Shown: positions 10,080 through 20,296, counted from the stretch's first letter. The stretch is DNA of 64,000 nt from Cricetomys ansorgei (GCA_026225945.1 JAMJFZ010001805.1:308501-372500); one strand, 5' to 3'. Numbers and translations are program-made. The notes: a model not told the origin generated them from the sequence alone.

Positions 10080-10320
10080 GTGTGATGATGCGGGCCTGTC
10101 ATACCAGCATTTGGGAGGCTGATGCAGCAGGTGGACTGTGAGCTGAAGGCTCGCCTGGCCTATGTAGTGAGACTCTGCCAAAGAAGGACGGGAAAGGAGA
10201 GGAAGAGAATGAGAGGGAGGGGATGGGGAGGAGGAAGGAGTGGAGAAAGAAGAGGAAAAAGAGGAGGGAGAGGAAGAAGGGGATGGAGAGATGAGGGAAG
10301 GAAAGAAGCCTGGTGGAGAA
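10080..10320 (+). mobile_element. B1 SINE with GGAA-rich tail
   Basis: Old sense B1 (GCATTTGGGAGGCTGATGCA, 'gtagtgagactctgcca') followed by about 125 bases of purine. Confidence 0.85.
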
Positions 10321-10579
10321 TGGAACAAACTAGAAAGGTCCGCTTGCTAAGATCCTTAGAAAACTTTACTGACATGCTCCTGCGGCTCGCACAAGACACA
10401 TTACCGCCCTCTGCTGGACAGCCTGCTGTTGCGTCTCCGTATGCACGCCCACAGTCACTGGTGGGCGGAGACAGGACGCCGAGATGTGCCTGTACTCTGA
10501 AGCCTTGGGGATGTGGGAATGAAGGACAAGGGTTGAGTTGCCTGGGGACCTAGATATCTGTCTCACTCTGCTCCTACAG

Positions 10580-10657
10580 GGCCCGTCAGCGAGCTCGAAT
10601 ACCCGTCAGCCCTGGAGGAGCCCACTCCAACCTCACCTGGTTTGAGTTCTTGTCCGA
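10580..10657 (+). CDS. ARHGEF18: ARHGEF18 coding exon F
   Basis: Residues 210-235. Acceptor CTCCTACAG before 10580; donor CCGA|GTAAGC after 10657. Encodes [20 protein letters not shown] followed by WFEFLS and a split Glu. The [16 protein letters not shown] part is the best-conserved piece of the N-terminal extension and reads like a short linear motif followed by a helix. Function unknown to me. Confidence 0.86.
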
Positions 10658-10869
10658 GTAAGCATAAGCTGCCATAGGTGGCTATAGTAGGGCCTTCGAG
10701 CCAGGTCCCCTGAGAGCTGACGTCACAGGACAGCCACAGGTTCAAGGGCTGCCTGGGATGTAGAGGGGGTGGAAAAGGGGGAAGGGAAGAAGGGGAATTT
10801 CCAGGAACACTTCCCAGAGTTGCCTCAGAATGGTCTGGAGCCCTTCCTCACCCACTTCCCACCCTCTAG

Positions 10870-10972
10870 GAGTGAGGATGGTACAGGCAAGAACGAGAAG
10901 ACAGACAAGAGTACCAGAGTGAAGCGCAGCCTGAGCTCCCTCCGCAGCAGGGTCACCAGGCAGAAGGAGAAG
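10870..10972 (+). CDS. ARHGEF18: ARHGEF18 coding exon G
   Basis: Residues 236-270. Acceptor CCCTCTAG before 10870; donor AAG|GTGAGG after 10972, phase 0. Encodes [20 protein letters not shown] and then [15 protein letters not shown]. Strongly basic with a Ser/Arg stretch ([13 protein letters not shown]). The analogous region just before the C1 finger in GEF-H1 and AKAP13 is also basic; a kinase or 14-3-3 site is possible but not shown. Confidence 0.87.
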
Positions 10973-11163
10973 GTGAGGGGCTGAGCTGTGACTTGGGGGA
11001 CTCGTTCTTCCTTTCCCAACTCCATAAAGTGCCCTTGGTTCAAGAACCCTGGGATTCAAGCCAGGGTTGATACAGGACTGGATACATGGAGGTGGTGGTG
11101 GGTGTGTATTAAAGGACCAGCCCCTGCAGAATGTGTTATGAGACCCGTCACTGTCTCCCTCAG

Positions 11164-11305
11164 GGGAAGAGCCCAGCGCTTCTAAAGGATAAGGCTCAGG
11201 ATGCTCCCGGGAGGCGGGAGTGTGCCAATGGCCACCAGCTGGTGCGAGGGACCTTCTTGGGACACTCCAACTGTCCTCTGTGCGGCAAACCTTTGCTGAG
11301 CTCAG
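11164..11305 (+). CDS. ARHGEF18: ARHGEF18 coding exon H (half C1-type zinc finger)
   Basis: Residues 271-317 plus one base. Acceptor CCCTCAG before 11164; donor TCAG|GTGAGT after 11305. The C-terminal half reads ECANGHQL...[14 protein letters not shown], i.e. His, 12 residues, Cys-x2-Cys. That is the opening of a C1 zinc finger (HX12CX2C), and NGH plus CxxC-x-K is also how the atypical C1 of GEF-H1 (ARHGEF2) begins. The other Cys and His ligands of a C1 domain do not follow: the exon ends eight residues after the second Cys and exon I is unrelated. It is therefore a degenerate or half finger. An extra Cys-x3-His pair (C-A-N-G-H) could supply a C-x3-H-x12-C-x2-C site (inference). Confidence 0.88.
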
Positions 11306-11699
11306 GTGAGTCCGCCCCATCCGTCCATCCGGTGGGGGCATCAGCCCCTCTTTCTTCCTATGCCTCTCCATTCCCTGGTCCATCCTGGCTCCGTTTCACT
11401 CTCACCAGCGTGAGCGAGAATCAGCAGCAACCTGGAGAGAACCAAAGGGGCCAGTCAGTCAATGAGGATGGTGACTAAGCTCCTCGTCTCAGCTTCGGCC
11501 TTTCTAAAAATCCGACAGCATCTAGACTCAGGCAGGGTATTTATCACAGGCAGTGTCAAATCACCTGACACTTACTAGCTAAAATCTCAGAAGTTCTAGA
11601 ACCTGGCTGGCCAAGGTCAAGGTGTCCCCACACTCCTCCCAGCTTCCGGTAGCTCTAGAGCCTGCGACGCCATCACCCTACAATGTTCTCCTGTGTGCA

Positions 11700-12180
11700 C
11701 ATCGGGGCCCCATACGCTGTTTTCCTTTTCCTTCTGTGTGTGCGTGCTTGTCCGCGTGTGCACCTAGGTGCCTGAGTGTGTGTGCCGAAGGACAGCCTTG
11801 GCAGTCATCTCTCCTGTGCCATTCTGTCTTGTTTTATGTGTGACCTGTATGCAGGCACATCCATGTACATGTATGCACATGTGTACACACGCCTGTGGAG
11901 GCTAGAAGTTATTTCTGGATATCTGTGTCTGTCATTCCCTGCTTTGTTTTTTGAGACAAGTTCTTCACAGAACCTGGAGCTTGCTGATTCACCTTGTAAG
12001 CCCCAGGGATCCTCCTGTCTCTGCCAACTGGGATAGCAAGCACTGTGCCCCATGCCTGGCTCATTTCTTTCTTTATAAATGTGTTGTTCTTACATGGGTT
12101 CTGGAGGACCGAACGCAGGTCCTGACGCTTGCGAGAGAAGTGCTTTTACTGACAGTGTCATCGTGCCAGCCTCCGTCTCC
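11700..12180 (-). mobile_element. B4 SINE, antisense, with GT-rich flank
   Basis: 11700-11850 is GT/C-rich. 11850-12180 is an antisense B4 (GGAGGCTAGAAGTTA, 'ttttttgagacaagttcttc', 'ctggaggaccgaacgcaggt'). Confidence 0.75.
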
Positions 12181-12549
12181 CTTCCTTGAATGACACATCA
12201 ACATGTCGGACTAGGAACTTAACTTGGTCTGTTATGATCATTTACATGTGCAAGAACACATTTCCAAACAAGATCTTCATCTTTATTTTAATTGCATTTT
12301 ATTTGTTTTTGTTTTCTGTGTGAATATGTGTGTGGGTATGGAGGTCGGTTCTCTTCTCCCACCATGTGGGTTCCAGGGATAGAACTTCCCAGACACCTCA
12401 GTGGAAGGCTTTTCTTGATCACCCCAATCCCCTTCTTTCAAAGTCACTTTGTTAGTTAAAGGACTATGACTTTTCTGCCTGTGGCTACTGCTGTTTATTG
12501 TAATGGTGTCTGGATCCAGGAGAAGGGACACTGTTAGGCGAGTATCCTA

Positions 12550-12725
12550 CTGCTGAGCCATGCCTCCAGTCCCTCACTGAGAGATTCTGGGCAGATGCTC
12601 TACCTCTGAGCCACACCTCTGGTCCCTCACTGGGGGATTCTGGGCAGATGCTCTACCTCTGAGCCACACTTCTGGTCCCTCATTGGGGGATTCTGGGCAG
12701 ATGCTCTACCACTGAGATTTACCTC
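12550..12725 (-). repeat. 53-bp tandem repeat derived from ID-like sequence
   Basis: About 3.3 copies of a 53-base unit containing CTCTGAGCCACACCTCTGGT, 'ccctcactgggggattctgg' and 'gcagatgctctac'. On the minus strand each unit is an ID-like head ('gtggctcagaggtagagc'). Confidence 0.92.
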
Positions 12726-12739
12726 CAGCCTGCTTTTTA

Positions 12740-13155
12740 CTTTTTGAGACAGACTCTCATTTAGTTATCCCAGGCTGCCCTTGAACTCACTCAGTAACCC
12801 AAGAAGACCTTGAACTTGCTATCTTCCTGCTTTGTAGTAGGTGTGGTATTGTGGTTTCTTTTTCTTTCTTCTTTCCCCTCTTCCTCTCTTCTTCTCTCTT
12901 CTCACCTCTTGGCCTCCCCATTTCTCTCTCTCTCTCTCTCTTTCTGTATGTGTGTCTCTCTCTTTCAGAAAGGGTCTCACATAGTCTAGGTTGCGCTCAA
13001 ATTTCAAACTTTCCATGTAGCCAAAGATGAACGAAACTTCCAGTCCCTCTGTATGCATCATCACTTCCAGGCTATGTGGGGCTGGGGGTGGACCCAGGGC
13101 TTCGTGCATGATAGGCGAGCACTCCAGCAGCTGAGCTATGTCCTCATCCTCCCTT
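12740..13155 (-). mobile_element. B1 antisense, CT-rich tract and ID antisense
   Basis: 12740-12836: antisense B1 (GAGACAGACTCTCATTTAG). 12850-12965: CT-rich run with (TC)n. 12966-13050: second old B1. 13080-13150: antisense ID ('gacccagggcttcgtgcatg'). Confidence 0.7.
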
Positions 13156-13439
13156 ACTGTGTGTGCTGCCTGCTGCTGCATCCAGGCAGCAGTTGGAGTG
13201 AGTTATCACAGCATGGTGTGCAGAGCCATTTTCTAGAGGGCTCTTTAGAGAAACACATTGGCTCGCCCCTAAGCCAGGTGATCCAGCAGGGAGCAAAGCA
13301 GACTGAAGAGGGTGGCCTCCCAAAGATGGCTGATCGGTAAACCCCAACAAATGTATCCATGACAGACAACAGCCCCTGCAACCTCCAACTTCCTGAATGC
13401 TGCCTTTCGGTCCGGAAGATTCTGTGCAGATGAGAACAA

Positions 13440-13580
13440 GGGGCAGCCTGGCTGTACTGAGCACTGCCTCTGTCCCAAGCACTGAGCTACTTGAAGGGCA
13501 TCTTCATCTACCTTTACAACTTGCAGGCACTTTCTCTTTCATAGATGAGGAAACTGAGGCTGAGAGAAAAATCCCACATT
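13440..13580. mobile_element. MIR element (ancient SINE)
   Basis: GATGAGGAAACTGAGGCTGA at about 13543, preceded by 'tgtcccaagcactgagct', is the MIR pattern shared by all mammals. Confidence 0.8.
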
Positions 13581-13599
13581 TGTTTGTTTGCTGTATCGG

Positions 13600-13915
13600 G
13601 GGTGGGCACATGTGAAAGGTGCAGGATTTCTTCCTGGACTCAGTTCTTTCCTTGCATCGTGTGGGTCTGGGGAATCGATCTCAGGTTGTCAAACTTGGCA
13701 GCAAGCCTTCACTCACTGAGCTATCTTGCTGTCCAAAGAATTTTGGTTTTGTTGTTGTTTTGATGACAGGGTCTCAGCTGGCCTCAAACTGACTAGGTAA
13801 CCAAGGACGCCCTGAGCTCCAGTTCCTCCTGCCTCCACCTCCCTGGAAACAGTTTTATATAGTGCTAAGGACGGAACCCAAGGCTTCATGCACATTAGAC
13901 AAACAGTCTTAACGA
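13600..13915 (-). mobile_element. Antisense B3-like and B1/ID SINE fragments
   Basis: 13600-13735: GTGTGGGTCTGGGGAATCGA, 'cttcactcactgagctatct'. 13765-13830: old B1. 13860-13930: antisense ID. Confidence 0.65.
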
Positions 13916-14139
13916 TTACATCCCAGCCCTCTGAAGAATTAAATATTTCTCTTTCTTAGTTTGTTGTTGTTCTCTGAGGAAGGAGTTGTTTTGTTTTACA
14001 TTGCTTTTAAAGAATAGGGCCTTGTTACATCAGTTAGGGTGGTTCCAAACTCCTGGGCTTACATGAGTCTCCTGTTCAGCCATTTCAGTAGCTGGAACTA
14101 TGTGTATATGCCCCTTCCCCTAGCTAGAAGTTAACATTC

Positions 14140-14350
14140 TTGGGCTGAAAAGATGGCTAAGAGTACTGGCTGCTCTTGCACAGGACCCATGATTGGTTCT
14201 CAGCACCCACATGGTGGTTCATAACCATCCATAACTCCAGTTCCAAGGAGTCAAACACCTTCTTCTAGCTTCCTCCTGCCCCAAGGACACACGTGGTGCA
14301 CATACATACATGTCGGAAAACACACACAAGAAATAAAAATAAATATTTTT
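14140..14350 (+). mobile_element. B2/B3 SINE, sense
   Basis: GGCTGAAAAGATGGCTAAGA at its head, 'cagcacccacatggtggttc' in the middle, and an A/T-rich AATAAA tail. Confidence 0.92.
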
Positions 14351-14469
14351 TAAAAAGTTTTGCCTGAGTCAGGATTCAAACTCAGAACTAAAGCCATTGT
14401 TTCATCCCATTGTTTAATTTTCAACTTTAGTTCTTGTTATTTATTTTTATTTTTTTCTTATATATATAT

Positions 14470-14830
14470 ATTTTTTTGAGACAGGGTTTCTCTGATGTAA
14501 CTCTTGCTGTCCAGGGACTCACTCTATAGACCAGGCTGTTCTGGAACTCACAGAGATCCACCTGCCTCTGCCTCCTGAGTGCTGGGATTTAAAAGCCACC
14601 ACCACCCAGGTATTTTTTTTTTTTTAACTTTATTTGTTTGAAACAGGATGTCCTGTAACAAGTTGGTCCTGGAATTCTTTCTATAGCCTTGAACTCCTGA
14701 TCTTCCTGCCCCTAACCTCCCGAGTGCTAGGATGATAAATGTATGTCACCATGCTCAATCTGCAGTGCAGGCAATGACTTCCAATATGATAGGCAAGCAC
14801 TCTACTGACTGAACTACAACCTCAGTCCAG
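14470..14830 (-). mobile_element. Two antisense B1s and an ID
   Basis: 14476-14612: antisense B1 (GAGACAGGGTTTCTCTGATG, 'ccacctgcctctgcctcctg'). 14635-14755: older B1. 14765-14830: antisense ID. Confidence 0.85.
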
Positions 14831-15135
14831 TCGAGGTATCATATCACCAGCAATGCTACCCCTTCCACTCCAACTCTGATACCCCCTCCTGTGTTGGGGG
14901 TCGGGAGGGCACTTGTATGTGATGGCATAGATGTGTATGGAGGTCGAAAACAACTTTGTGGCAACTGTTCTCTTCTCCCAAGATGTGGGTCCCTGGTGTC
15001 AGCTCAGGTCATCAGGCTGGTGGCAAGCACCTTCGCCCACTGCGCTTCTCTCTGCCATCCTGCCCCGAATAGGGTCTTTGATATGCTTCTTAGTTTGTTT
15101 GCAGGCATTTGATGCCTTCTAGATGGGAGTGTCTG

Positions 15136-15166
15136 GTGTGTGTGTGTGTGTGTGCGCGCGCGCGTT
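15136..15166. repeat. (TG)n(CG)n tract
   Basis: TG units followed by CGCGCGCG, a Z-DNA-prone sequence about 360 bases before the CpG island. A degenerate GT/CA-rich stretch follows at 15340-15440. Confidence 0.93.
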
Positions 15167-15499
15167 AGAAATAGAGACAGTTTACTAAAGAAGAAAAAGG
15201 CACCCTAAGGAAGGGGAAGGCCCGAGGCTCAAACGCTAGCAGTAGGCGGTACTCGGAGGAATGTTTTCACCTTCTGTCTACCAGCTTTAGGGATTTTTGT
15301 CGTTACTGTTTTGCTTTCTGTCCTTTTCTCGCGTCTTCCTCTGTGTTTGTGCGTGTGGTGTGTACTTGCGTGTGGATACGTGCCTGCATGCGTGTGGGCA
15401 CACGTGTGCATGAGTGTGTACCCGTGTACACACACATGCCGAGGGCTGAAGTTGATCTCAGAATGACCTCAGCAAAGAGCAAAGTCCCGAAGTCCCGGG

Positions 15500-15687
15500 T
15501 GCCTAGAGGGACAACCTCTTGCCGACGCCCCGCCCCCTTCCGGGCCCCGCCCCCTGGGGACGGCGTACGCGTGCGCAGCCTGGCCTCGCGCGGCACTCCG
15601 CTTCCGGCTTCTGGGAGGCCGGGCGGAGGCTGCGGGACCCAGCCGGAGCCAGCAGGGCGGAGAGCGGCCTGCGAGGGACCTGCGGAG
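15500..15687 (+). promoter_or_regulatory. ARHGEF18: CpG-island internal promoter
   Basis: A short stretch very rich in CpG in an otherwise CpG-poor window. Two GC boxes (CCCCGCCCC cores at about 15527-15537 and 15544-15554), an NRF1-like element (ACGCGTGCGCAG, about 15567-15578) and an ETS-like CTTCCGG at 15601 are seen directly. There is no TATA box. This is the usual make-up of a housekeeping, dispersed-start promoter. It sits inside the long intron and points the same way as the gene, as judged by a donor site at its right end. Expected role: transcription of the short isoform whose first Met is in exon I (inference). Confidence 0.8.
15600..15687 (+). other. ARHGEF18: Probable 5' non-coding exon of short ARHGEF18 isoform
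   Basis: The right half of the CpG island ends in GCGGAG|GTGAGG, a strong 5' splice site after 15687. No ATG occurs in the stretch, so it would be untranslated leader. Spliced to the acceptor at 46940 it would give a leader in which the first long-frame Met is at 47014. The left border (start site) is a guess; CpG-island promoters usually have several. Supported by motif and position only. Confidence 0.6.
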
Positions 15688-15689
15688 GT

Positions 15690-16460
15690 GAGGGGGCCGC
15701 GGCGCGGGAGCGGGCGGCGGGGGCTCCTTGGAAACCACCGGATTCACAGCGTCCTCCAGCCGTGCCTCAGCCGTGCACGCCGGCCTTGCAGGTGGCCTCT
15801 TCCACACGGGGGGCTTCAGGTGGAGAATGTGGGGTGCAGTGATGCAGGCGGCGCCCGGCCACCCCGTCCCGGCCCCATGGCCGCTGCAACCACCTTTCCT
15901 GGAAAGGAGAGAGAACAGCCACTCAGCGGCGTGCAGCTCTTTGCTCCTGGCTTGGGGACACAGGGCCAGGGTCAAGGGTGGGGTGTGCCCCCAGCAATCC
16001 CTTGCCCCACTTGAGGCCCTCCGGACATCTTGACACCCTTGCCTGCGAGCGTTTGGGTGCAACACCGTGCAAACTGGGCGTGTTTCGGTTCTGGCTTTCT
16101 GGATTCCTTCGGGGCTAAGGACTCGGCAGGTGCGCTGCAACTTTGATTGCTCGCAGCCAAACTGAGCATTTTGTTGTCGCTTTCTTCTCGTTATCTTCTT
16201 TTTAAATTACTTGTAGTTCGGTGGAAGAAACGGCTGGCTGCGGGGGAGAGAAGTTTCTCTTAGTTTATCACAGAAGCAACAGGTTTCCCTCTGTCTTTGC
16301 TTAGTTCTGGGGAAGCTGGGATCTGGAGCCGTGGCGTTCAAGGCCCCCTTTCTATTTCTTGCTGGCAGCGTGCACACAGCTGGACGGGCCAGGGCGATTT
16401 GAAGATGAAGGTGTTGGGTTTTGTTTTGTTTTGTTTTTTGCAGATGTCTGGATGAATGAT
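15690..16460. other. CpG-island downstream flank, first-intron part
   Basis: GC-rich sequence after the putative first exon, without SINEs to about 16430. Long ORFs on both strands here (up to 223 codons) come from low AT content and do not resemble proteins. Likely holds regulatory sites of the internal promoter. Confidence 0.5.
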
Positions 16461-16489
16461 TAGCCTTTGAACTGTAAGGACTCGACTGT

Positions 16490-16670
16490 CACAACAGAAC
16501 TGGGCTTCTGGTCCCAGTTCTATCTATGGGCCATGTAACATCACCAAGCCTCAGTCTTCTCATTAAAAGGAGAATAAGGACTAGATGTGGGTTCCGCGAG
16601 GGAGTGCGTGACAGGGATGTAGAGGAATGTCCGACATATGGTTGGTGCTCGGAGTTACATAACCTGTGCA
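16490..16670 (+). mobile_element. MIR element, sense
   Basis: 'agcctcagtcttctcattaa', then 'gagaataaggactagatgtg' and 'catatggttggtgctc' follow the MIR order (Leu/Ser splice-like core, then the '...acatagtaggtgctc' tail). Confidence 0.8.
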
Positions 16671-16689
16671 CAGGGACCTGCCTCCAGAC

Positions 16690-17245
16690 CCAGAGGATTG
16701 TTGCTGTGTGTACACGATGTGTGTGCAGGTGCCCGAGGACAACTTCTTTCCACCTCTGTGTGAGTTCTGGGATTCGAACTCAGGTCACCAGGCTTGTGCT
16801 GCAAGTACTTTTGTCTATTGAGCCATCTCCAACCCCACAGCCTAGATTGTAGGTGGAGTCCAGGAGAGTTGGGTGCCCCGGTTGTTTGGATTGGGTCAGG
16901 ATTTAGACTTGTCCCTATTTGTTACATCTTTCAGTCCCCAAGCCCTTCCAGGGGCGGGGACAAGGAATCTGAAAAGGATCCATCTTGTAAAGAGTAAACA
17001 TTTGTTTTGTTTGATGTCTCTTATTTTTATTTATTTTCATTGCATTGGGAATCACATTCCCTTGCACATACTAGAGCCCCTTATCTCAATTATTTATTGT
17101 TTTCTGGAGGTCAGAGGGCAACTTTGTGAGGCGGGTTCTGTCTTTTCCACCTTAGTCGAACTTGGACAGCTCCCCCTTCCCAGCTGGCCTTGAACCCTCT
17201 GCTTCCTCCACTTCTCAAGTTCTGGGCGCGCCCAGCTTGTTTCTG
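16690..17245 (-). mobile_element. Antisense B4/ID and B3 SINEs
   Basis: 16690-16840: antisense SINE tail (GATTCGAACTCAGGTCACCA, 'tattgagccatctcc'). 17080-17240: B3-like ('ggaggtcagagggcaacttt'). Confidence 0.7.
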
Positions 17246-17945
17246 TTTTCAGTATCACAGGTTACAGGTGTCCAGGGGTTCCGTGATTCTTTCTTAAGCC
17301 GGAACTTTCTCTGTGGAAGTGGCCCATGGGCTGTTTCTCACATAGCTGGGAGTAATTTGCATTCTTGTCACACAGTAGCAATTTGGCCACTTGCTCTACT
17401 TATCCACCCCAGGCACCCTGGCCTTAGTGAGCGGCTGCACTCCCTGTGTTTATCTACCACGAGCTTAACATAGTTCTGATTTCATGTCAAGGTCTCCTTC
17501 ACTTCGCCCATACTGAATCATATTTCCATTTCTTTATGTGACTTTTCAGCAATTTTCGCCTCCAGCTGCCTTGAATTATTTAACATCCCAAACTCTTTCA
17601 AAAACCCAGCCCCGTCTCGTTTCTTTGTAACTTGTTAAGCAAACACTTTCCCTATAGAAAGGGACCCCAGAGCTGGCTACCTTGTGAAAAACTCACCAGG
17701 TGCAAACAAGAGAGTTCAGGGGTAGCTCTGGAGGGGCCTGGAGGAATTTATTTTTAGGGGAGGAATGCAGCTGTTGGAGGGAGGAAAACTTTTAAAACAA
17801 AGTCCTCCCTGAGAGCTTGGTGCAGGAGCCCCTGCAGCTGTCTCTTTCTCATTCAGATCAAGTTGTGAGTAAACTGGATTCTGCTGGTTTCTCTGCTTTT
17901 GTAAGTAAATAGAGTCATCCCTTCAATTAAGTGTAAAATGGAGTT
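17246..17945. other. Low-repeat intron sequence
   Basis: About 700 bases without recognisable SINEs, 1.6-2.3 kb downstream of the internal promoter. No gene found. It could contain an intronic enhancer, but nothing in the sequence proves it. Confidence 0.4.
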
Positions 17946-17949
17946 AGGC

Positions 17950-18170
17950 TCTGTAGGAATGTGGCTTGCTTGGTAGTGTTTGTCCTGCGTTCACAAAGCC
18001 GGGTTCCATCCCCAGCTCTGTGGGAGCAGGGCGTGGTGGTGTACACCTGCAACCCCAGCACTCAGGAGGATCAGGATTTAAGGGCTTCCTGTCTATACAC
18101 AGTGATTTTTGAGGCCACCCTGGACTACATGAGACCTTGTCTAGAAAAACAAAGTAGCAGATGCACTAAC
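17950..18170 (+). mobile_element. ID-B1 composite SINE
   Basis: ID head ('cggttccatccccagct' type) joined to B1 (GCGTGGTGGTGTACACCTGC, 'tggactacatgagaccttgt'). Confidence 0.85.
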
Positions 18171-18330
18171 TTGTATCATATAATTTTTAAAAATTGATCT
18201 GAAGGTTCTGACACAGTACATTTAAGATACAGCGTATGGTACATTTTCAATATGTCAGTTTGGTTAGGGTCAAATGTCAACTTCTGTTACTCTTTTTTTT
18301 TAAAGATTGATTTTTTTTTTATTCCTAATA

Positions 18331-18351
18331 TGTGTGTGTGTGTGTGTGTGT
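18331..18351. repeat. (GT)n microsatellite
   Basis: About ten GT units just beside the U6 pseudogene. Confidence 0.9.
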
Positions 18352-18353
18352 AT

Positions 18354-18456
18354 AAAACTACAGGACACTTCATGAATTTGCACATTGTCCTTGGTGGGGC
18401 CCATGCTAATTTCTCTATTGTTCCAATTTTAGTATATGCGTTGCCTAAGCAAGTAC
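18354..18456 (-). pseudogene. U6 snRNA pseudogene
   Basis: The minus strand reads through nearly the whole U6 small nuclear RNA. It has a degraded 5' end, then CATATACTAAAATTGGAAC, the ATTAGCATGG box, GAATTTG and the 3' arm. Several substitutions and small deletions (for example GCAATAGAGAAATTAGC instead of the AGAGAAGATTAGC form) and no upstream PSE or TATA at the proper distance show that it is a dead retro-copy. It lies in the long intron in antisense orientation, next to a (GT)n run. Confidence 0.88.
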
Positions 18457-18949
18457 ACGTTAACTCTTTTAATGTAACAGTTTCATTGGATTACAAGTCA
18501 CATGCCATAAAATCACCTTAAAAAATATACCACTCAGTGGTTTTTGTTGTTCTACAGATGTAGAGCAAACCATTGAACCTCCTTGGGCATCTGCAACCCT
18601 GTGTGGTGCTCGCAGTAGCAGGCCCCTGTGATCCTTTGTTAGCTGTCAGGGGAAGTGCTTACTGTGTTTGGGAGAGCTGGGGACTTGTGAGCATGGCTCT
18701 GTTACACAGTGGTTGTCTACAAGTGTAGGCTGCAGGTTCTGTCCTTCCAGCTAGAAGAGAAAGGAGAGGAGGGCAGATGGGAGGATAGAGAGTTCCAGCC
18801 CCTTCTATACTTCTGGAAGGAATTCAGAATGCTGCAGTTGCTTAGGAAAAACTGATTCTGACAGTCTTGAGGTTAAACCTAGAATTACGTGTGTAACCCA
18901 GAGAAAGGACTGCATTCCTCCGTGGAACTCTATAAAGATGTATGGCCAG

Positions 18950-19370
18950 GTTGCAGAATGGCTGCGTGGGTAAGGGAGCTTGTTATGTAAGCATGAGAAC
19001 CTGAGTGAAGAGTAGCACTTGCATTTGAAAAGCAAAACAAGTAGAAGCCAGGAGTGTTTGTGTTTCTGCATGCCTTAAATCCTAGGAGTGTCTCTGAGTT
19101 CGAGGCCAGCCTGGTCTCAATGGTGAGTTCAAGGCTTACAAGGGGTACATAGCGAGACCCTGTATCAAACAAAAAACTAGGCACATACACCTCTTCCTCT
19201 TATGCTGGAGGGGTGATGGAGCTGGGCATGCTGGCTCACAGTGTATCCCCAAGTTCAGAGAGAGACTCTGACTCAAGGGAATAATGTAAGAAGCGACAGA
19301 GCAGGACACCCACCGTCCTCCACACCTGTGGGCACATGTATGTGCACACAGGTATGCGTACACCACACGG
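18950..19370 (+). mobile_element. B4-type and B1 SINEs, sense
   Basis: 18960-19180: B4 head then B1 (GAGTTCGAGGCCAGCCTGGT, 'atagcgagaccctgtatcaa'). 19220-19370: B4 tail (CTCCACACCTGTGGGCACAT). Confidence 0.7.
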
Positions 19371-19719
19371 AACTGCTTCTGGGAGTAGTCCTTGATTTCT
19401 GGTGGGATTACATCCTGATAAACCCGTCAGACATTGGAAATCTGTTTAAAGATGAGCCTGTTCCTCACAAATGCCACGTTTTATCGAGTATGTGGATCCT
19501 TGCTTCTAATTGTTCAGTATGTATTCTCCAGGTGGGCGTAAAGACGGAGAAACTAGAAAGGGGCTTGTGAGGTGGGGGAGGCGGTAGAATTCGTGAGATA
19601 GTGAAAGTAGAGGGGGTGGTATTGAGGGAAGGTCGAGTGGGAAATCTACCAAAATGAAGTATGAAAGTGTCGTAAAGAAACCTGTTACTTTATAAGCTAA
19701 TTTCTAAAGCATCTAAGTA

Positions 19720-19915
19720 CATGCATTGTGTGTGTGCGGAGGGGTGTGTGCGCGTGTGTATACAGTGTGTGGGCATCCGTGGAGGGTCAGTGGGCAACAG
19801 GGACAACCTGGGGAAGCCGTTCGCTCCTTCCACTGTGTTAGTCTTGGGGATTGAGCTCAGGATGCCCGGTTTGGCCGCAGGTGCCGTTACCCTTCGAGCC
19901 ACCTCTCCAGCCCTA
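19720..19915 (-). mobile_element. B4-type SINE, antisense
   Basis: 'ggagggtcagtgggcaacag', 'ttggggattgagctcaggat', 'gagccacctctccagcccta'. Confidence 0.85.
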
Positions 19916-19939
19916 GAAGACAATTTTAAATTAATAAGT

Positions 19940-20210
19940 AAAACCTGGCCTGGTAGCACAGGCGCAGCACTCCGACTACCTGAGAAGCTGAAACAGGAGG
20001 GTCATAAAACCAGGGCCTTCCTAGGCTACAGAGCGAGTTCCAGGTCACCTCAGGCAACCTAGCGGTACACTGCCTCAAACTAAAAAGCAGAAACAGGGCT
20101 GCTGGGTTGTAGGTCAGTGGTAGAGTGCCTGCCCGTGGTCACGGGAGCCGAGGGTCCTAGCGCACCAGCAGGAGAACACCTGTAGGACAGTCTAGCAAGC
20201 AGCACACTGG
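19940..20210 (+). mobile_element. B1 followed by ID, sense
   Basis: 19943-20085: B1 body. 20096-20170: ID head (GGTTGTAGGTCAGTGGTAGA). Confidence 0.75.
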
Positions 20211-20249
20211 AGTATAGAGTTTCTTTCTTTTTTTTTTTAATTGTATTTG

Positions 20250-20250
<1 letters not shown>

Positions 20251-20296
<46 letters not shown>

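Noticed and set aside
10742..11383. 213-codon minus-strand ORF
   Set aside because: It is a shadow of exons G and H and their introns; no start context, domain or splice logic.
12550..12725. A CRISPR-like array at the 53-bp repeat
   Set aside because: The units are contiguous without unique spacers, and the genome is plainly mammalian.
15343..16140. Two 223-codon ORFs, one per strand, over the CpG island
   Set aside because: They overlap each other and the promoter, are explained by GC-rich sequence with few stops, and resemble no protein.
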